Shown in pieces: positions 34,900 to 46,014 of a stretch of DNA of 64,000 bases. Origin of the DNA: Peribacillus deserti (GTDB taxonomy: Bacteria > Bacillota > Bacilli > Bacillales > DSM-1321). Position 1 is the stretch's first letter, and each line of letters opens with the position of its first letter. The position numbers were made by a program, and so were the translations under genes. The notes below the pieces were generated by a model. The model was not told the origin of the DNA. It worked only from the letters and a program-made list of their open reading frames with translations, and did no database searches. The stretch is taken from NCBI RefSeq assembly GCF_002863585.1, contig NZ_PGUY01000003.1:1-64000 (forward strand), given 5' to 3'.

Positions 34900-35694
34900 A
34901 TGAGACAGAGAATTATTACTGGAATAATTGCTGCTGCAGTTTTTTTGCCGCTTGTTATAATGGGTGGAGTTCCCTTGATGGCTACGGCTTATCTCTTGGG
35001 AACGATTGGTTTGTATGAGTTGCTTAAGATGAGGAAGATGCCTTTGGCGAGCCTGCCTTCTGTGCTGTCTTATGTTGCATTGTGGCTGGTGCTGATGCCA
35101 AGGTCTGCTTTTAATAATCTTACAAATGATACGTATACAAAACTTGAAGTTGTTTTGTTACTGGTACTTGTGTTGTTAACGTATACGGTATTATCTAAGA
35201 ATAAGTATACCTATGATGACGCTGGATTTATGATCATTTCTGTTTTATATGTGGGGATGGGCTTTTATTATTTTTATCAGACACGCGGTATGGATAATGG
35301 GCTGACCTATATATTCTTTACCCTATTTATTATCTGGGCCACCGATTCAGGCGCTTATTTTGTCGGACGAGCCATGGGGAAACGAAAGCTTTGGCCTGAT
35401 ATCAGCCCGAATAAGACAATAGAAGGTGCAGTAGGCGGAATTATTTGCGGCTTGCTGGTTGCCGTTATTTTCTTCTTGTTTACCAACATAACTGATCCAT
35501 TATGGAAGCTTGCTGCCATCTCTATTTTCATCTCTATTTTTGGCCAGATTGGCGATTTGGTCCAGTCTGCCTATAAAAGGCTATATGGAATCAAGGATTC
35601 CGGAAATATCCTTCCAGGCCACGGCGGCATATTAGACCGCCTGGACAGCTTGATCTTTGTATTGCCTATTCTTCATCTGCTTCATTTACTTTAA
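34900..35694 (+). CDS. cdsA: Phosphatidate cytidylyltransferase
   Basis: Makes CDP-diacylglycerol, the precursor of phosphatidylglycerol and phosphatidylethanolamine. 264 aa, about seven or eight membrane spans, with the CdsA signature near the end (SAYKRLYGIKDSGNILPGHGG then LDRLDSL). I chose ATG 34900 (MRQRIITGII), about 11 nt after GAAGGTGAGG; ATG 34876 in frame lies at the end of a repeat copy and before that site. Confidence 0.95.
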   Translation: MRQRIITGIIAAAVFLPLVIMGGVPLMATAYLLGTIGLYELLKMRKMPLASLPSVLSYVALWLVLMPRSAFNNLTNDTYTKLEVVLLLVLVLLTYTVLSKNKYTYDDAGFMIISVLYVGMGFYYFYQTRGMDNGLTYIFFTLFIIWATDSGAYFVGRAMGKRKLWPDISPNKTIEGAVGGIICGLLVAVIFFLFTNITDPLWKLAAISIFISIFGQIGDLVQSAYKRLYGIKDSGNILPGHGGILDRLDSLIFVLPILHLLHLL

Positions 35695-35729
35695 GTAATG
35701 CTTGTTTCAAAGTGTAGGAGTTGAAATTG

Positions 35730-36878
35730 TTGAAGTATATCAGTCTTTTAGGAGCGACTGGTTCTATTGGGACCCAGACTCTGGATATTATCCGCTCCCA
35801 CCCAGAGCAATTTAAGCTTGCAGCTATGTCTGCAGGGAGAAACCTCGATCTGACCAGAAAATTTATTGGAGAATTTAAGCCTGAGCTTGTTTCCGTACAA
35901 GATAAAGAAGATTGTACCGTATTAAGGCAGGAATACTCACATTTGAACATACAATTTATATATGGGGAAGAAGGCCTTGTAGAAACAGCTTGTTATCCTA
36001 AAGCAGACATTGTTGTCAATGCAGTAATTGGCAGTGTCGGTCTATATCCTACCCTTCAGGCCATTGAGGCTAAAAAAGATATTGCCATTGCCAATAAGGA
36101 GACTCTTGTAACCGCAGGGCACCTGGTCATGAAGGCGGCGGAAGACAATAACGTCAAGCTTCTTCCTGTAGATAGTGAGCATTCTGCTATTTTTCAGGCA
36201 CTACAAGGTGAAAATGATAAAAATATTGAAAATCTCATCATTACTGCCTCAGGTGGCAGCTTCAGGGACCGCACCAGGGATGAACTGAAGGATGTGACTG
36301 TTGAAGATGCTTTGAACCATCCGAATTGGTCAATGGGTGCAAAGATCACCATTGATTCGGCGACCATGATGAATAAAGGGCTTGAAGTCATAGAAGCTCA
36401 TTGGCTTTATCAGATTCCATACGATAAAATTAAGGTGCTTCTCCACCGGGAAAGCATCATCCATTCAATGGTGGAGTTTCATGATTCAAGTATTATGGCT
36501 CAGCTTGGTACACCGGATATGAGAGTTCCTATCCAATATGCTCTTACATATCCTGACCGAATTCCTTTTCCTTCTGCGAAGAGGCTGAATCTTGCAGAGT
36601 TTGGAAAACTTCATTTTGACGAAATGGACTTCAACCGTTTTCCTTGTTTACGGTTTGCGTATGAGGCGGGGAAAGCCGGCGGTACGATGCCAGCAGTTTT
36701 AAACGCAGCCAATGAAGCGGCTGTCGCGAGTTTTCTGGACGGGAAAATCGGATTCTTAGAGATCGAAACAATGATAGAGAAAGCGTTGAGCCGGCATACT
36801 GCGATAAGTAATCCAAGTTTGGATATTATTCGGGAAGTAGATGCAGAAGCACGTCAATTTATTCGATCTATTTCATAA
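35730..36878 (+). CDS. dxr: 1-Deoxy-D-xylulose 5-phosphate reductoisomerase
   Basis: Second step of the MEP isoprenoid pathway, NADPH-dependent. About 382 aa. NADPH-binding [13 protein letters not shown] at the N-terminus, [20 protein letters not shown] and the metal/substrate region [22 protein letters not shown] are all intact. Three close TTG codons could start it (35721, 35727, 35730). TAGGAG ends at 35720, so 35730 or 35727 has normal spacing; [11 protein letters not shown] fits the family best. Confidence 0.95.
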   Translation: MKYISLLGATGSIGTQTLDIIRSHPEQFKLAAMSAGRNLDLTRKFIGEFKPELVSVQDKEDCTVLRQEYSHLNIQFIYGEEGLVETACYPKADIVVNAVIGSVGLYPTLQAIEAKKDIAIANKETLVTAGHLVMKAAEDNNVKLLPVDSEHSAIFQALQGENDKNIENLIITASGGSFRDRTRDELKDVTVEDALNHPNWSMGAKITIDSATMMNKGLEVIEAHWLYQIPYDKIKVLLHRESIIHSMVEFHDSSIMAQLGTPDMRVPIQYALTYPDRIPFPSAKRLNLAEFGKLHFDEMDFNRFPCLRFAYEAGKAGGTMPAVLNAANEAAVASFLDGKIGFLEIETMIEKALSRHTAISNPSLDIIREVDAEARQFIRSIS

Positions 36879-36898
36879 AAAAAGAGGTGGTTGAACAA

Positions 36899-38167
36899 GT
36901 GCAAACTTTGCAAACAGTGATTGCGTTCATTTTGATATTTGGAGCTCTCGTGTTTTTCCATGAACTGGGGCATCTCGTTTTTGCGAAAAGAGCTGGTATT
37001 CTATGCCGCGAATTCGCTATTGGGATTGGCCCAAAGGTCTTCTCAATGAAACGAAACGAAACTCTTTACACCATCCGTCTGCTTCCAGTCGGCGGCTATG
37101 TAAGGATGGCTGGAGAAGATGCGGATACAACAGAGCTTAAACCAGGATACAGGGTTGGTTTGTTGTTTGATCAAGATGGTTTAGTAAATAAAATCATCTT
37201 AAATAATAAAGAAAAATACCCGAATATTAAGGTGGTAGAAGTAGAGGCTGCAGACCTCGAACACAAACTTGTCATTGAGGGGTATGAGGACGGCGAGGAT
37301 CAAGAACTCGAGACATTTAGGGTCCATCCTGAAGCTATGCTTGTTGAAGATGGTGCAGAGAATCAGATTGTCCCGTATGACCGTCAGTTTGGTTCCAAAA
37401 CATTAGGCCAGAGAACCATGGCTATATTTGCCGGACCGATGATGAATTTTCTGTTGGCAATTGTCCTCTTCTGGATCATAGGTGCATTTCAGGGAATTGT
37501 GGTGGATGAACCGAAGCTTGGGGGTTTGACAAAGGACGGTGCAGCCATTTCTTCCGGGCTTAAGAAAGGTGATGCTGTCCAATCAATCGATGGTACTGAA
37601 GTGTCCGATTGGATGGATATCCAGGAAGCTATCCAGAAGCATCCGGGAGAAGAAATTGTCTTTATTGTCGATCGCGATGGTAAAACGCTCGAGATTCCTG
37701 TAACTCCGAAAGAAATTGAAAGAGAACAGCAAAAAATCGGTGTAATCGGTGTATATCCTCCAGTTGAAAAATCACCGACTAAAGTATTGGCATCCGGCTT
37801 TACTGAAACCTACTTTTGGACAAAGCAGATTGGCTCCATGCTGGGTCAGCTGGTAACAGGCCAATTTTCCATTGATGCATTATCCGGTCCTGTAGGGATT
37901 TATAAATCTACTGAAGAGGTGGCCAAATCAGGGGTCGTGTATCTGTTAAAGTGGGCTGCTGTTTTAAGTATAAACTTAGGGATTATGAATCTGCTTCCGA
38001 TACCTGCTTTAGATGGTGGAAGGCTGTTATTCTTCGCGGTTGAAGCCGTACGCGGAAAACCGATTGACCGTCAGAAAGAAGGTATGGTCCATTTTATTGG
38101 ATTTGCCTTGCTGATGCTTCTTATGCTGGTGGTAACCTGGAATGATATACAGCGTTTCTTCCTATAA
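36899..38167 (+). CDS. rseP: Site-2 intramembrane zinc protease RseP (RasP)
   Basis: Cleaves anti-sigma factors such as RsiW and remnants of signal peptides within the membrane. 422 aa. HELGH zinc motif at residues 21-25, a PDZ domain at about 195-280, and the second metal motif NLLPIPALDGGR near 360. The start is GTG 36899, 8 nt after AGAGGTGG; GTG 36887 is part of that site. Confidence 0.95.
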   Translation: MQTLQTVIAFILIFGALVFFHELGHLVFAKRAGILCREFAIGIGPKVFSMKRNETLYTIRLLPVGGYVRMAGEDADTTELKPGYRVGLLFDQDGLVNKIILNNKEKYPNIKVVEVEAADLEHKLVIEGYEDGEDQELETFRVHPEAMLVEDGAENQIVPYDRQFGSKTLGQRTMAIFAGPMMNFLLAIVLFWIIGAFQGIVVDEPKLGGLTKDGAAISSGLKKGDAVQSIDGTEVSDWMDIQEAIQKHPGEEIVFIVDRDGKTLEIPVTPKEIEREQQKIGVIGVYPPVEKSPTKVLASGFTETYFWTKQIGSMLGQLVTGQFSIDALSGPVGIYKSTEEVAKSGVVYLLKWAAVLSINLGIMNLLPIPALDGGRLLFFAVEAVRGKPIDRQKEGMVHFIGFALLMLLMLVVTWNDIQRFFL

Positions 38168-38199
38168 GAGATTAAGAAGTTTATGATTTTTCTTAAGGC

Positions 38200-38330
38200 T
38201 ATGAAAATGGGAACGGAACGCGAGACTCCTATATGAGGAGCGGGACAAATGAGACCCAGCATGGCGTTAACTTAAGAGGAGGCTCCAGGACCACCCCGCG
38301 GAAAGCGAGTGCCTGCTAGCTGCAATCAAC
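38200..38330 (+). repeat. GCGAGACTCC-type intergenic repeat, copy 2
   Basis: Degenerate relative of the element at 28196: CGCGAGACTCCTATATGAGGAGCGGGAC (shown here as CTCCT-ATATG-AGGAG hairpin plus GCGGGAC), GAGGAGGCTCC and CCGCGGAAAGCGAGTGCC. It lies between rseP and proS and is read through by a long open frame that should not be taken as the proS N-terminus. Confidence 0.6.
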
Positions 38331-38443
38331 AGCCATGTTTAACAGAGCTATTAGTAAAAGAAAAAACCAGGGCAGGGGCAAAGGGGCATCCTTTCGCTTC
38401 TGCTCGCATTTTTTTGGATAGAATTAAGATGGGGTGTGTATTG

Positions 38444-40147
38444 ATGAAACAGAGTATGACATTGATTCCAACATTAAGAGAAGTTCCTGCAGACGCAGAC
38501 ACAAAGAGTCATCAGTTATTGCTGCGTGCAGGGTTTATCAGGCAGAATTCAAGCGGTGTGTACAGTTATTTACCGCTTGCTAAGAAAGTCCTTCATAAGA
38601 TTGAAACCATTATCCGCGAGGAAATGGACAATGCTAGTGCGGTTGAACTATTTATGCCGGCCCTGCAGCAAGCCGAATTATGGCAGGAGTCAGGCCGCTG
38701 GTATTCCTATGGGCCAGAGCTGATGAGGCTTAAAGACCGTAATGAACGTGATTTTGCACTTGGGGCGACACATGAAGAGGTAATCACGAGCATAATTCGC
38801 GATGAAGTGAAGTCATATAAGCGCCTTCCGCTTGCGTTGTATCAAATCCAAACCAAATTCCGTGATGAAAAAAGACCGCGGTTTGGGTTATTGCGCGGGC
38901 GTGAATTTATCATGAAGGATGCGTATTCGTTCCATTCTGACTTTGACAGCCTGGATGAGGTCTACCAAAAAATGTACAACGCTTATTCAGCTGTATTCCG
39001 CCGCTGCGGCTTAAACTTCAGGGCGGTTATTGCAGACTCTGGAGCAATGGGTGGAAAAGATACACATGAATTTATGGTTCTTTCAGATATTGGAGAAGAT
39101 ACAATAGCCTATTCTGACACATCAGACTATGCTGCTAATATCGAGATGGCACCAGTAACAGCCGAATATACCCGGAAAAATGAAGAACAAAAAGAGCTTG
39201 AAAAAGTGCTGACAGAAAATCAAAAAACGATTGAAGAAGTATCTTCATACTTGAATACAGCTCCAGAGAATTGCATTAAATCGCTAGTGTTTAAAGCCGA
39301 TGATCAATATGTGCTTGCTCTAGTAAGAGGAGATTTTGAAATTAATGATATCAAGCTGAAAAATCTTCTTGAAACTTCTGTGGTTGAGCTTGCCTCCCCT
39401 GCTGAAACAAAAAAAATTATTGGGTCTGAAATTGGCTCAATTGGACCGGTCCATGTCGAAGGGGATCTGGAAATTGTGGCGGACTACAGCATTCAGTCCA
39501 TTGTAAATGGAGTGTGCGGTGCCAACGAAGATAATTATCATTTCATCAATGTGAATCCTGAACGGGATTTCACCGTTTCCCGTTATGCGGACCTGCGTTT
39601 TATAGAGGAAGGCGATGCTTCGCCTGATGGAAATGGCGTCATTAAGTTCGCTAAGGGCATTGAGGTAGGCCATGTATTCAAGCTAGGAACCCGTTACAGC
39701 GAGGCAATGAATGCTGCGTTCCTTGATGAAAACGGCCGCTCTCAGGCAATGATCATGGGATGTTATGGAATCGGGGTATCACGTACACTAGCTGCGGTGG
39801 CAGAGCAGTTTAATGATGAAAACGGTCTTGTATGGCCTGCAAACCTGGCTCCATATCAGGTTCACATCATTCCTGTCAATATGAAGGATGAAGCTCAAAA
39901 AGGGCTAGCGGAAGAGTTATATCAAGAGCTTAAGGCATCTGGAATTGAAGTTCTTATGGATGACAGGCAGGAAAGACCAGGAGTTAAGTTCGCAGATTCA
40001 GATTTAATTGGGATTCCTGTCCGCATAACTGTTGGGAAAAAAGCAGCGGAAGGCATCGTGGAGATTAAAGACCGTAAGAATGGCGAAGTTATTGAATCCG
40101 ATAAAGCGCAGATCAAAGAAGTAATCTCTAAACTTTTGACTGTTTAA
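38444..40147 (+). CDS. proS: Prolyl-tRNA synthetase
   Basis: Class II synthetase of the bacterial type with an editing insertion. 567 aa: motif 2 ([17 protein letters not shown] near residues 136-152), the insertion (about 225-405), motif 3 ([11 protein letters not shown]) and the anticodon-binding domain. I chose ATG 38444, 7 nt after GGGGTG. The open frame extends upstream to 38309 through a repeat, with no homologous sequence. Confidence 0.95.
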   Translation: MKQSMTLIPTLREVPADADTKSHQLLLRAGFIRQNSSGVYSYLPLAKKVLHKIETIIREEMDNASAVELFMPALQQAELWQESGRWYSYGPELMRLKDRNERDFALGATHEEVITSIIRDEVKSYKRLPLALYQIQTKFRDEKRPRFGLLRGREFIMKDAYSFHSDFDSLDEVYQKMYNAYSAVFRRCGLNFRAVIADSGAMGGKDTHEFMVLSDIGEDTIAYSDTSDYAANIEMAPVTAEYTRKNEEQKELEKVLTENQKTIEEVSSYLNTAPENCIKSLVFKADDQYVLALVRGDFEINDIKLKNLLETSVVELASPAETKKIIGSEIGSIGPVHVEGDLEIVADYSIQSIVNGVCGANEDNYHFINVNPERDFTVSRYADLRFIEEGDASPDGNGVIKFAKGIEVGHVFKLGTRYSEAMNAAFLDENGRSQAMIMGCYGIGVSRTLAAVAEQFNDENGLVWPANLAPYQVHIIPVNMKDEAQKGLAEELYQELKASGIEVLMDDRQERPGVKFADSDLIGIPVRITVGKKAAEGIVEIKDRKNGEVIESDKAQIKEVISKLLTV

Positions 40148-40160
40148 TCACAAAAACGAG

Positions 40161-40200
40161 GAAGGTATCCATTACAAAATAATGGTACCTTTTTCTTTTT
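40161..40200 (+). terminator. Intrinsic terminator after proS
   Basis: AAGGTATCCATTA pairs imperfectly with TAATGGTACCTT around a short A-rich loop, followed by TTTTTCTTTTT. Confidence 0.75.
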
Positions 40201-40238
40201 CCGGGAGTTTTTTTATTAATAATCCATCGACCTAAGTG

Positions 40239-40247
40239 TGTTATAAT
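40239..40247 (+). promoter_or_regulatory. Extended -10 promoter of polC
   Basis: TGTTATAAT (40239-40247) has a perfect -10 and a TG extension; no good -35. It lies after the proS terminator and 53 bp before polC. Confidence 0.55.
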
Positions 40248-40300
40248 TACCAGAGCCAATATAAGAAAACTGTTTTATAAATGGGGAGAGAGAATAATTA

Positions 40301-43300
40301 ATGGACCAAAATCCAAATCCAAAAAAAGAAAGATTCCAGCTCTTGCTCCAGCAGCTTCAGCTAACGGAAGACGCGTTTGTGAAATATTTCTATAACGCAG
40401 AAATCGAGAAGCTTTTTGTAGAAAGAGATTCGAAGAAATGGCATTTCTCCTTTCAGCTGGAAGAACTGATTCCCTGCAGTGTTTATACAAGATTTTCAAC
40501 GCAGCTTACACAATCATTTGCTCATATAGCAAAGGTTTCTTTTTCTATAAATGTTCTAAATCCGCAGGTTACGGAAGAGTTAGTCAGAGAATACTGGAAT
40601 AATTGCATAAAAGAAATAGATGGGATGTCTCCGGTACTCTTGTCACTGCTGAATGAGCAAGTACCAAGACTGGCCGGCAATAGGATTCTGATTTCTGCTA
40701 GAAATGATGCCGAAGCAGGACAGCTAAAGAGAAAATATTCGGGAATCATATCCAATATTTATCAAACTCTGGGCTTTCCGGCTTTTTCAATAGAACCGGA
40801 AGTAAAACCTGAGAGTGAAAATTCCGAGTACAAAATGTTCCTGGAGCAAAAGCAAAAGGAAGATCAGGAACGCGGTCTTGCCGCCCTCATTGCAATGCAG
40901 GAGAAAGAAAGCGAAAAGTCTAAGGAAGATGGTGGAGCGGATGAAGGTCCACTTCTTATCGGGTACCGCATTAAAGAAGATGCTGATTTCCGCAGACTTG
41001 AGCATATTGTTGACGAAGAGAGAAAAATAGCAATAGAAGGATATGTATTTGATGCCGAAACGCGTGAACTGCGCAGCGGACGTACACTGTTAACCTTCAA
41101 AGTCACTGACTATTCAAGTTCCATACTTGTTAAAATGTTCTCGCGTGATAAAGAAGATGCGGTACAGCTTGCGCGTGTCAAAAAAGGTATGTGGGTAAGA
41201 GTGCAAGGCAGTATCCAAAACGATACCTTTGTGAGAGACCTGGTTATGATCGCGAATGACATTAATGAAATTAAAGCAAAAGGCCGTATGGATACAGCGC
41301 CTGAGGGGGAAAAAAGAGTAGAACTCCATCTTCATTCACCGATGAGTACGATGGATGCTGTTTCTTCTATTAGTTCACTTGTCGCACAGGCGAAAAAATG
41401 GGGCCACACAGCCATTGCCATTACCGATCATTCTGGTGCTCAAGGTTTTCCAGAAGCTTATGGAGCCGGCAAGAAAAATGACATTAAGGTGATGTATGGC
41501 ATCGAGGCGAATCTTGTGAACGACGGTGTGCCTATAGCCTATAATCCGCAGCACAGAATGCTTTCACAGGATACGTATGTGGTGTTCGACGTAGAAACAA
41601 CCGGTTTATCAGCTGTTTATGACACAATCATTGAGCTGGCAGCAGTAAAAATCAAGGATGGCGATATTGTTGACCGCTTTGAATCATTCGCAAATCCACA
41701 TCATCCACTTTCAGCAACAACGATTGATCTCACAGGAATAACAGATGATATGGTGGAAAATGCCCCTGAAGTGGACGAGGTCATCACGAAGTTTAAGGAA
41801 TGGGCAGAGGATAGTATATTAGTAGCTCACAATGCAAGCTTTGATATGGGCTTTTTAAATGTCTGCTATAAAAAGCTGGGTTATGGAAAAGCTGAGAACC
41901 CGGTAATCGATACGCTGGAATTAGGCCGCTTCCTATATCCGGAAATGAAAAACCACCGGTTAAATACACTGACTAAAAAGTTTGATATCGAATTAACACA
42001 GCACCATAGAGCCATTTATGATGCTGAGGCTACCGGCTATTTGATGATCAAGATGTTAAAAGATGCCCTTGAGCATGGTGTTGAATATCATGACCAGCTG
42101 AATGACAATATGGGGAAAGGCAACTCCTATCAGCGTTCAAGACCTTCTCACTGTACACTTCTTGCTGTCAATGAGACAGGGCTGAAGAATTTATTTAAGC
42201 TCGTATCGATATCCCACTTAGAATATTTTTATAGAGTTCCAAGGATTCCCCGCTCTGTTCTTCAAAAGCATAGAGAAGGGCTGCTTATAGGATCCGGCTG
42301 TGACAAAGGGGAAGTTTTCGAAGGGATGATGCAGAAATCTTTTGAAGAAGTAGAAGAAATTGCAGAATTCTATGATTACCTGGAAATCCAGCCCAAGGAA
42401 GTGTATTCCCATTTAATAGAGATGGAATACGTCCGCGATGAAAAATCGCTTGAAGGGATCATTAAAAATATTGTTAAGCTTGGTGAAAAGCTTGAAAAGC
42501 CGGTTGTAGCCACAGGAAATGTTCACTATAAGGATCCAGAAGATAAGATATACCGCAAAATTTTAGTAAGGTCACAGGGCGGAGCGAATCCGTTAAACCG
42601 TCATAAATTGCCAGATGTCCATTTCCGTACAACGGATGAGATGCTAAAGGCATTTTCATTCCTTGGCGATGAGAAGGCAAAAGAAGTGGTCGTGACCAAT
42701 TCAAATCTGGTTGCCGATAAAATAGAAAACATCAAAGTTATTAAAGATGACCTTTTCACTCCGAAAATTGAAGGTGCCGAAGAGGAAGTCCGTGAAATGA
42801 GCTATGCCATGGCCCGCAGTATTTACGGTGACGAACTGCCTGAGATCGTTGAAGCGCGTCTTGAAAAGGAACTAAAAAGTATTATTGGCCACGGATTTGC
42901 CGTAATCTACTTAATTTCTCATAAGCTCGTAAAAAAATCGCTGAATGATGGATATCTGGTTGGTTCCCGTGGATCGGTAGGTTCATCGCTTGTTGCAACC
43001 ATGACCGAAATTACGGAAGTAAATCCGCTGCCGCCGCACTATGTCTGCCCTAAATGCAAGCATTCAGAATTCTTCAATGACGGATCAGTAGGATCAGGGT
43101 TTGACCTGCCGAATAAAAGGTGTCCGGAATGCGGTGCGAACTACAAAAAAGACGGGCATGATATTCCATTTGAAACGTTCCTTGGCTTTAAAGGGGATAA
43201 AGTTCCCGATATCGACTTGAACTTCTCCGGTGAATACCAGCCCCGGGCCCATAATTACACAAAAGAGCTGTTCGGGGAGGATTATGTATATCGTGCGGGA

Positions 43301-44626
43301 ACCATCGGCACGGTTGCGGAAAAAACGGCATATGGTTATGTGAAGGGATATGCATCCGATAATAATCTACATGTGCGGAATGCTGAAATAGACCGGTTAG
43401 TGGCTGGATGCACAGGAGTTAAGAGAACAACCGGACAGCATCCAGGAGGAATAATAGTTGTCCCTGATTATATGGATATCTACGATTTCTCGCCGATACA
43501 ATTCCCTGCAGATGATAAAAATTCCGAATGGAAAACAACCCACTTCGACTTCCATTCGATTCACGATAACCTGTTAAAACTCGATATCCTGGGACACGAT
43601 GATCCGACCGTGATCAGGATGCTTCAGGATCTAAGCGGCATTGATCCAAAAACCATCCCTACAGATGACCCTGAAGTAATGAAGATCTTCAGCGGTCCTG
43701 AAACACTCGGGGTGACCGAAGACCAGATTATGTGTAAAACGGGGACACTCGGCATACCTGAATTTGGTACACGCTTTGTCCGCCAGATGCTTGAAGACAC
43801 CAAACCGACCACATTCTCTGAACTTGTCCAGATTTCCGGTCTATCCCACGGAACCGATGTATGGCTCGGCAATGCCCAGGAACTGATTCATAATAAAATC
43901 TGTAACCTGAGCGAAGTAATCGGCTGCCGTGATGACATCATGGTATATCTAATCTATCAAGGTTTAGATCCGTCACTAGCCTTTAAAATTATGGAATCCG
44001 TACGTAAAGGTAAAGGACTTTCCGAAGAATTCGAAGCGGAAATGAGAAAGAATGAAGTTCCGGAATGGTATATTGATTCTTGTAAGAAAATCAAATACAT
44101 GTTCCCGAAAGCCCACGCGGCTGCATATGTATTGATGGCCGTAAGGATTGCTTATTTCAAAGTACATCATCCAATTCTATACTATGCCGCATACTTCACT
44201 GTAAGAGCAGAAGACTTTGACATCGAAGCCATGACACGCGGTTCTCAGGCAATCCGGGCAAAAATTGAGGAAATCAATGCCAAAGGCCTGGATGCTTCAA
44301 CCAAAGAAAAGAACCTGCTGACTGTCATGGAACTGGCACTCGAAATGTGCGAACGCGGCATGTCCTTTAAAAAGATCGACTTATACAAATCACATGCCAG
44401 TGAGTTCATCATCGAAGGAAACTCACTGATCCCGCCGTTCAACTCACTGCCGGGCCTTGGCACAAACGTTGCCTTAAACATCGTCCGTGCAAGAGAAGAA
44501 GGAGAATTCCTATCCAAAGAAGACCTCCAGCAGCGCGGAAAAGTATCAAAAACCATATTAGAATATCTGGACAAGCAAGGCTGCCTGGAATCACTTCCAG
44601 ATCAGAACCAGCTGTCGTTGTTTTAA
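40301..44626 (+). CDS. polC: DNA polymerase III alpha subunit, PolC type
   Basis: Replicative polymerase of Firmicutes, with its own proofreading exonuclease. 1441 aa. Domains in order: N-terminal region (1-200), OB fold (about 235-330), PHP domain split by a DnaQ-type 3'-5' exonuclease (DVETTGLS, D430 and E432), then the C-family polymerase with a Cys4 zinc site (CPKC ... CPEC, about 916-947) and catalytic [12 protein letters not shown] near 968-979. Full length. Flanked by its own promoter and terminator. Confidence 0.98.
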   Translation: MDQNPNPKKERFQLLLQQLQLTEDAFVKYFYNAEIEKLFVERDSKKWHFSFQLEELIPCSVYTRFSTQLTQSFAHIAKVSFSINVLNPQVTEELVREYWNNCIKEIDGMSPVLLSLLNEQVPRLAGNRILISARNDAEAGQLKRKYSGIISNIYQTLGFPAFSIEPEVKPESENSEYKMFLEQKQKEDQERGLAALIAMQEKESEKSKEDGGADEGPLLIGYRIKEDADFRRLEHIVDEERKIAIEGYVFDAETRELRSGRTLLTFKVTDYSSSILVKMFSRDKEDAVQLARVKKGMWVRVQGSIQNDTFVRDLVMIANDINEIKAKGRMDTAPEGEKRVELHLHSPMSTMDAVSSISSLVAQAKKWGHTAIAITDHSGAQGFPEAYGAGKKNDIKVMYGIEANLVNDGVPIAYNPQHRMLSQDTYVVFDVETTGLSAVYDTIIELAAVKIKDGDIVDRFESFANPHHPLSATTIDLTGITDDMVENAPEVDEVITKFKEWAEDSILVAHNASFDMGFLNVCYKKLGYGKAENPVIDTLELGRFLYPEMKNHRLNTLTKKFDIELTQHHRAIYDAEATGYLMIKMLKDALEHGVEYHDQLNDNMGKGNSYQRSRPSHCTLLAVNETGLKNLFKLVSISHLEYFYRVPRIPRSVLQKHREGLLIGSGCDKGEVFEGMMQKSFEEVEEIAEFYDYLEIQPKEVYSHLIEMEYVRDEKSLEGIIKNIVKLGEKLEKPVVATGNVHYKDPEDKIYRKILVRSQGGANPLNRHKLPDVHFRTTDEMLKAFSFLGDEKAKEVVVTNSNLVADKIENIKVIKDDLFTPKIEGAEEEVREMSYAMARSIYGDELPEIVEARLEKELKSIIGHGFAVIYLISHKLVKKSLNDGYLVGSRGSVGSSLVATMTEITEVNPLPPHYVCPKCKHSEFFNDGSVGSGFDLPNKRCPECGANYKKDGHDIPFETFLGFKGDKVPDIDLNFSGEYQPRAHNYTKELFGEDYVYRAGTIGTVAEKTAYGYVKGYASDNNLHVRNAEIDRLVAGCTGVKRTTGQHPGGIIVVPDYMDIYDFSPIQFPADDKNSEWKTTHFDFHSIHDNLLKLDILGHDDPTVIRMLQDLSGIDPKTIPTDDPEVMKIFSGPETLGVTEDQIMCKTGTLGIPEFGTRFVRQMLEDTKPTTFSELVQISGLSHGTDVWLGNAQELIHNKICNLSEVIGCRDDIMVYLIYQGLDPSLAFKIMESVRKGKGLSEEFEAEMRKNEVPEWYIDSCKKIKYMFPKAHAAAYVLMAVRIAYFKVHHPILYYAAYFTVRAEDFDIEAMTRGSQAIRAKIEEINAKGLDASTKEKNLLTVMELALEMCERGMSFKKIDLYKSHASEFIIEGNSLIPPFNSLPGLGTNVALNIVRAREEGEFLSKEDLQQRGKVSKTILEYLDKQGCLESLPDQNQLSLF

Positions 44627-44632
44627 AAAATG

Positions 44633-44661
44633 GAACCGGAGAAATTTTTCCGGTTCTTTTT
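44633..44661 (+). terminator. Intrinsic terminator after polC
   Basis: GAACCGGA (44633-44640) and TCCGGTTC (44649-44656) form a perfect 8-bp stem with an 8-nt loop, followed by TTTT. Confidence 0.85.
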
Positions 44662-44822
44662 ATGTTAGAGGGGCGTTGGGTTAGGTCAGGAATAGAGATA
44701 ATGTCAAAGACTAGAAATGGCAGGAAAATCTTATTACTCGATGTTGGATAGGGGGCGGCTGCCGGCAGAAGCTTTATGAGGGGAAAGGGACTATCGTAAT
44801 TAGGATAGGGATAACTAGGATA

Positions 44823-44973
44823 AGCATAACCAGGATTAGACAAGCATAAGAGGTTTTAAATAAGCATACCTGTCCACAGATAAGCATAAAACCCTCTAAC
44901 ATAAGCATAAACCCTCCAAACATAAGCATAAACCACTGAAATATCAGCATAACCTCCGGAAACAGAAGCATAA
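44823..44973 (-). repeat. Phased 20-21-bp degenerate repeat array, locus 3
   Basis: On the + strand, AGCATAA-like cores begin at 44823, 44843, 44863, 44883, 44904, 44925, 44946 and 44967: steps 20,20,20,21,21,21,21. The - strand unit reads TTTATGCTTATGTTTGGAGGG. Units 4-6 are the best preserved. It lies downstream of the polC terminator. The - strand frame over it encodes only a heptad repeat (FMLMFGG-like) and is unlikely to be a gene. Confidence 0.85.
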
Positions 44974-44989
44974 ATGAAAAATCCATTGT

Positions 44990-45174
44990 GTGTAACCTTT
45001 TAAACTACCTGGATATAACCGAAATCCTATAGCTAGAAACAGTTTTGTTGCAATCTGACCTGGATTTTCTAGAGTTATTTACTAAAAAAAGGTTGTTTTA
45101 TTAAAAAAACCACCTTCTAGGTAACTGCTCTTGTTGCTGGCCTTTTATGTTGCTTTAAGTAGACATGTCTTTAA
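44990..45174. other. Gene-free spacer between array and hairpin repeats
   Basis: No gene seen. An imperfect stem AGGTTGTTTT/AAAACCACCT lies at about 45090-45115. Confidence 0.4.
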
Positions 45175-45262
45175 TCCAAGCTGAGACCCTCGAGACATAA
45201 GCCAATCAGCCCATGAGAAGAAGGGCGCTTCTCACGGTCTGCTCGTCTTATGCTTGGCTGGC
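45175..45262 (+). repeat. Family A hairpin repeat, copy 5
   Basis: Core with ACATAAG (45195-45201), apical TGAGAAG (45214-45220) with CTTCTCA (45228-45234), and CTTATG (45247-45252). The outer GCTTTTC ends are not preserved. Confidence 0.65.
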
Positions 45263-45404
45263 GCATAAGTGCGACTAAACTTCTGTCTTCGGTATCGCTC
45301 GCCAATCAGCAAGTCTTCTTTATGGAGTCTCTGCCAGCATTCTATGTAAGGCTTAAACTATGGGGTGTGTAAATCATGGATTTTTAGAATTATTAAGCGG
45401 GGCA

Positions 45405-45536
45405 GGCACCGCTTTCCGCTTTTCTTAAATGTCCAGCTGCGGACTGACCCCCTCGAGACATAAGCCAATCAGTCCATAAGAAGAAAAAGCGCTTCTCACG
45501 GCCTGCTTGTCTTATGCTTGTCGGGAGTCTGCTTTT
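45405..45536 (+). repeat. Family A hairpin repeat, copy 6
   Basis: Begins with GGCACCGCTTTCCGCTTTTC, with CATAAG (45459-45464) paired to CTTATG (45511-45516). The apical stem TAAGAAG/CTTCTCA has one mismatch. Confidence 0.65.
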
Positions 45537-45596
45537 CTACTTATAGGGTGTTTACCATAAAAGTATTTAACATTGTTCCTGTAAGGAGATAATCGT

Positions 45597-45736
45597 GAAA
45601 AGCACCGTCCTCCGCTTTTCATGTGACCCAGCTGCGGACAGCCACCTTCGGTCATAAGCCCATCGCCATCAAAAGGCAAAACCGGCCTTTAGCTGCCGCT
45701 CGTCTTATGCCTTTCAGGTTTCTGCTTTTCTATTAA
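45597..45736 (+). repeat. Family A hairpin repeat, copy 7
   Basis: CATAAG (45653-45658) with CTTATG (45704-45709), but the apical stem is AAAGGC (45672-45677) with GCCTTT (45685-45690), a different sequence that still pairs perfectly. Confidence 0.65.
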
Positions 45737-45789
45737 GAATCGGGGCTGAATATTTGTTGTTAATCATTCACCGCTCAAGGAATCGTGCT

Positions 45790-45930
45790 ATGAAAAGCAC
45801 CGCCCTCCGCTTTTCTTGAGATCCAGCTCCAAGCTGAGACCCTCGAGACAAAAGCCAATCAGTCCATGAGAAGAAAAAGCGCTTCTCATAGCCTGCTCGT
45901 CTTATGCTTTTCGGGTCTCTGCCTTCCTAA
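45790..45930 (+). repeat. Family A hairpin repeat, copy 8
   Basis: Begins GCACCGCCCTCCGCTTTTC. Apical TGAGAAG/CTTCTCA is intact; the lower stem ACAAAAG/CTTATG is damaged. Confidence 0.65.
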
Positions 45931-45984
45931 GATTTCTGAGGGATAATAGTATACGCTTATCATGGAAGTTTTAAAAAGTGTTAA

Positions 45985-46014
45985 AGGGGAAGGCACCGCT
46001 TTCCGCTTTTCTTG
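45985..46014 (+). repeat. Family A fragment abutting the rimP promoter
   Basis: GGGGAAGGCACCGCTTTCCG followed by CTTTTCTTG is the 5' end of a family A copy without the rest. Its last bases (TTG) overlap the -35 hexamer of the rimP promoter. Confidence 0.6.

Noticed and set aside
38260-38330. GGACCACCCCGCGG-like sequence before proS suggesting a T-box
   Set aside because: It fits the 3' end of the intergenic repeat family; no specifier stem or antiterminator/terminator pair is visible.
44774-44986. - strand 70-aa frame with FML-rich heptads, looking like a membrane peptide
   Set aside because: By-product of array locus 3; the same motif in locus 4 gives a different frame and a different peptide.
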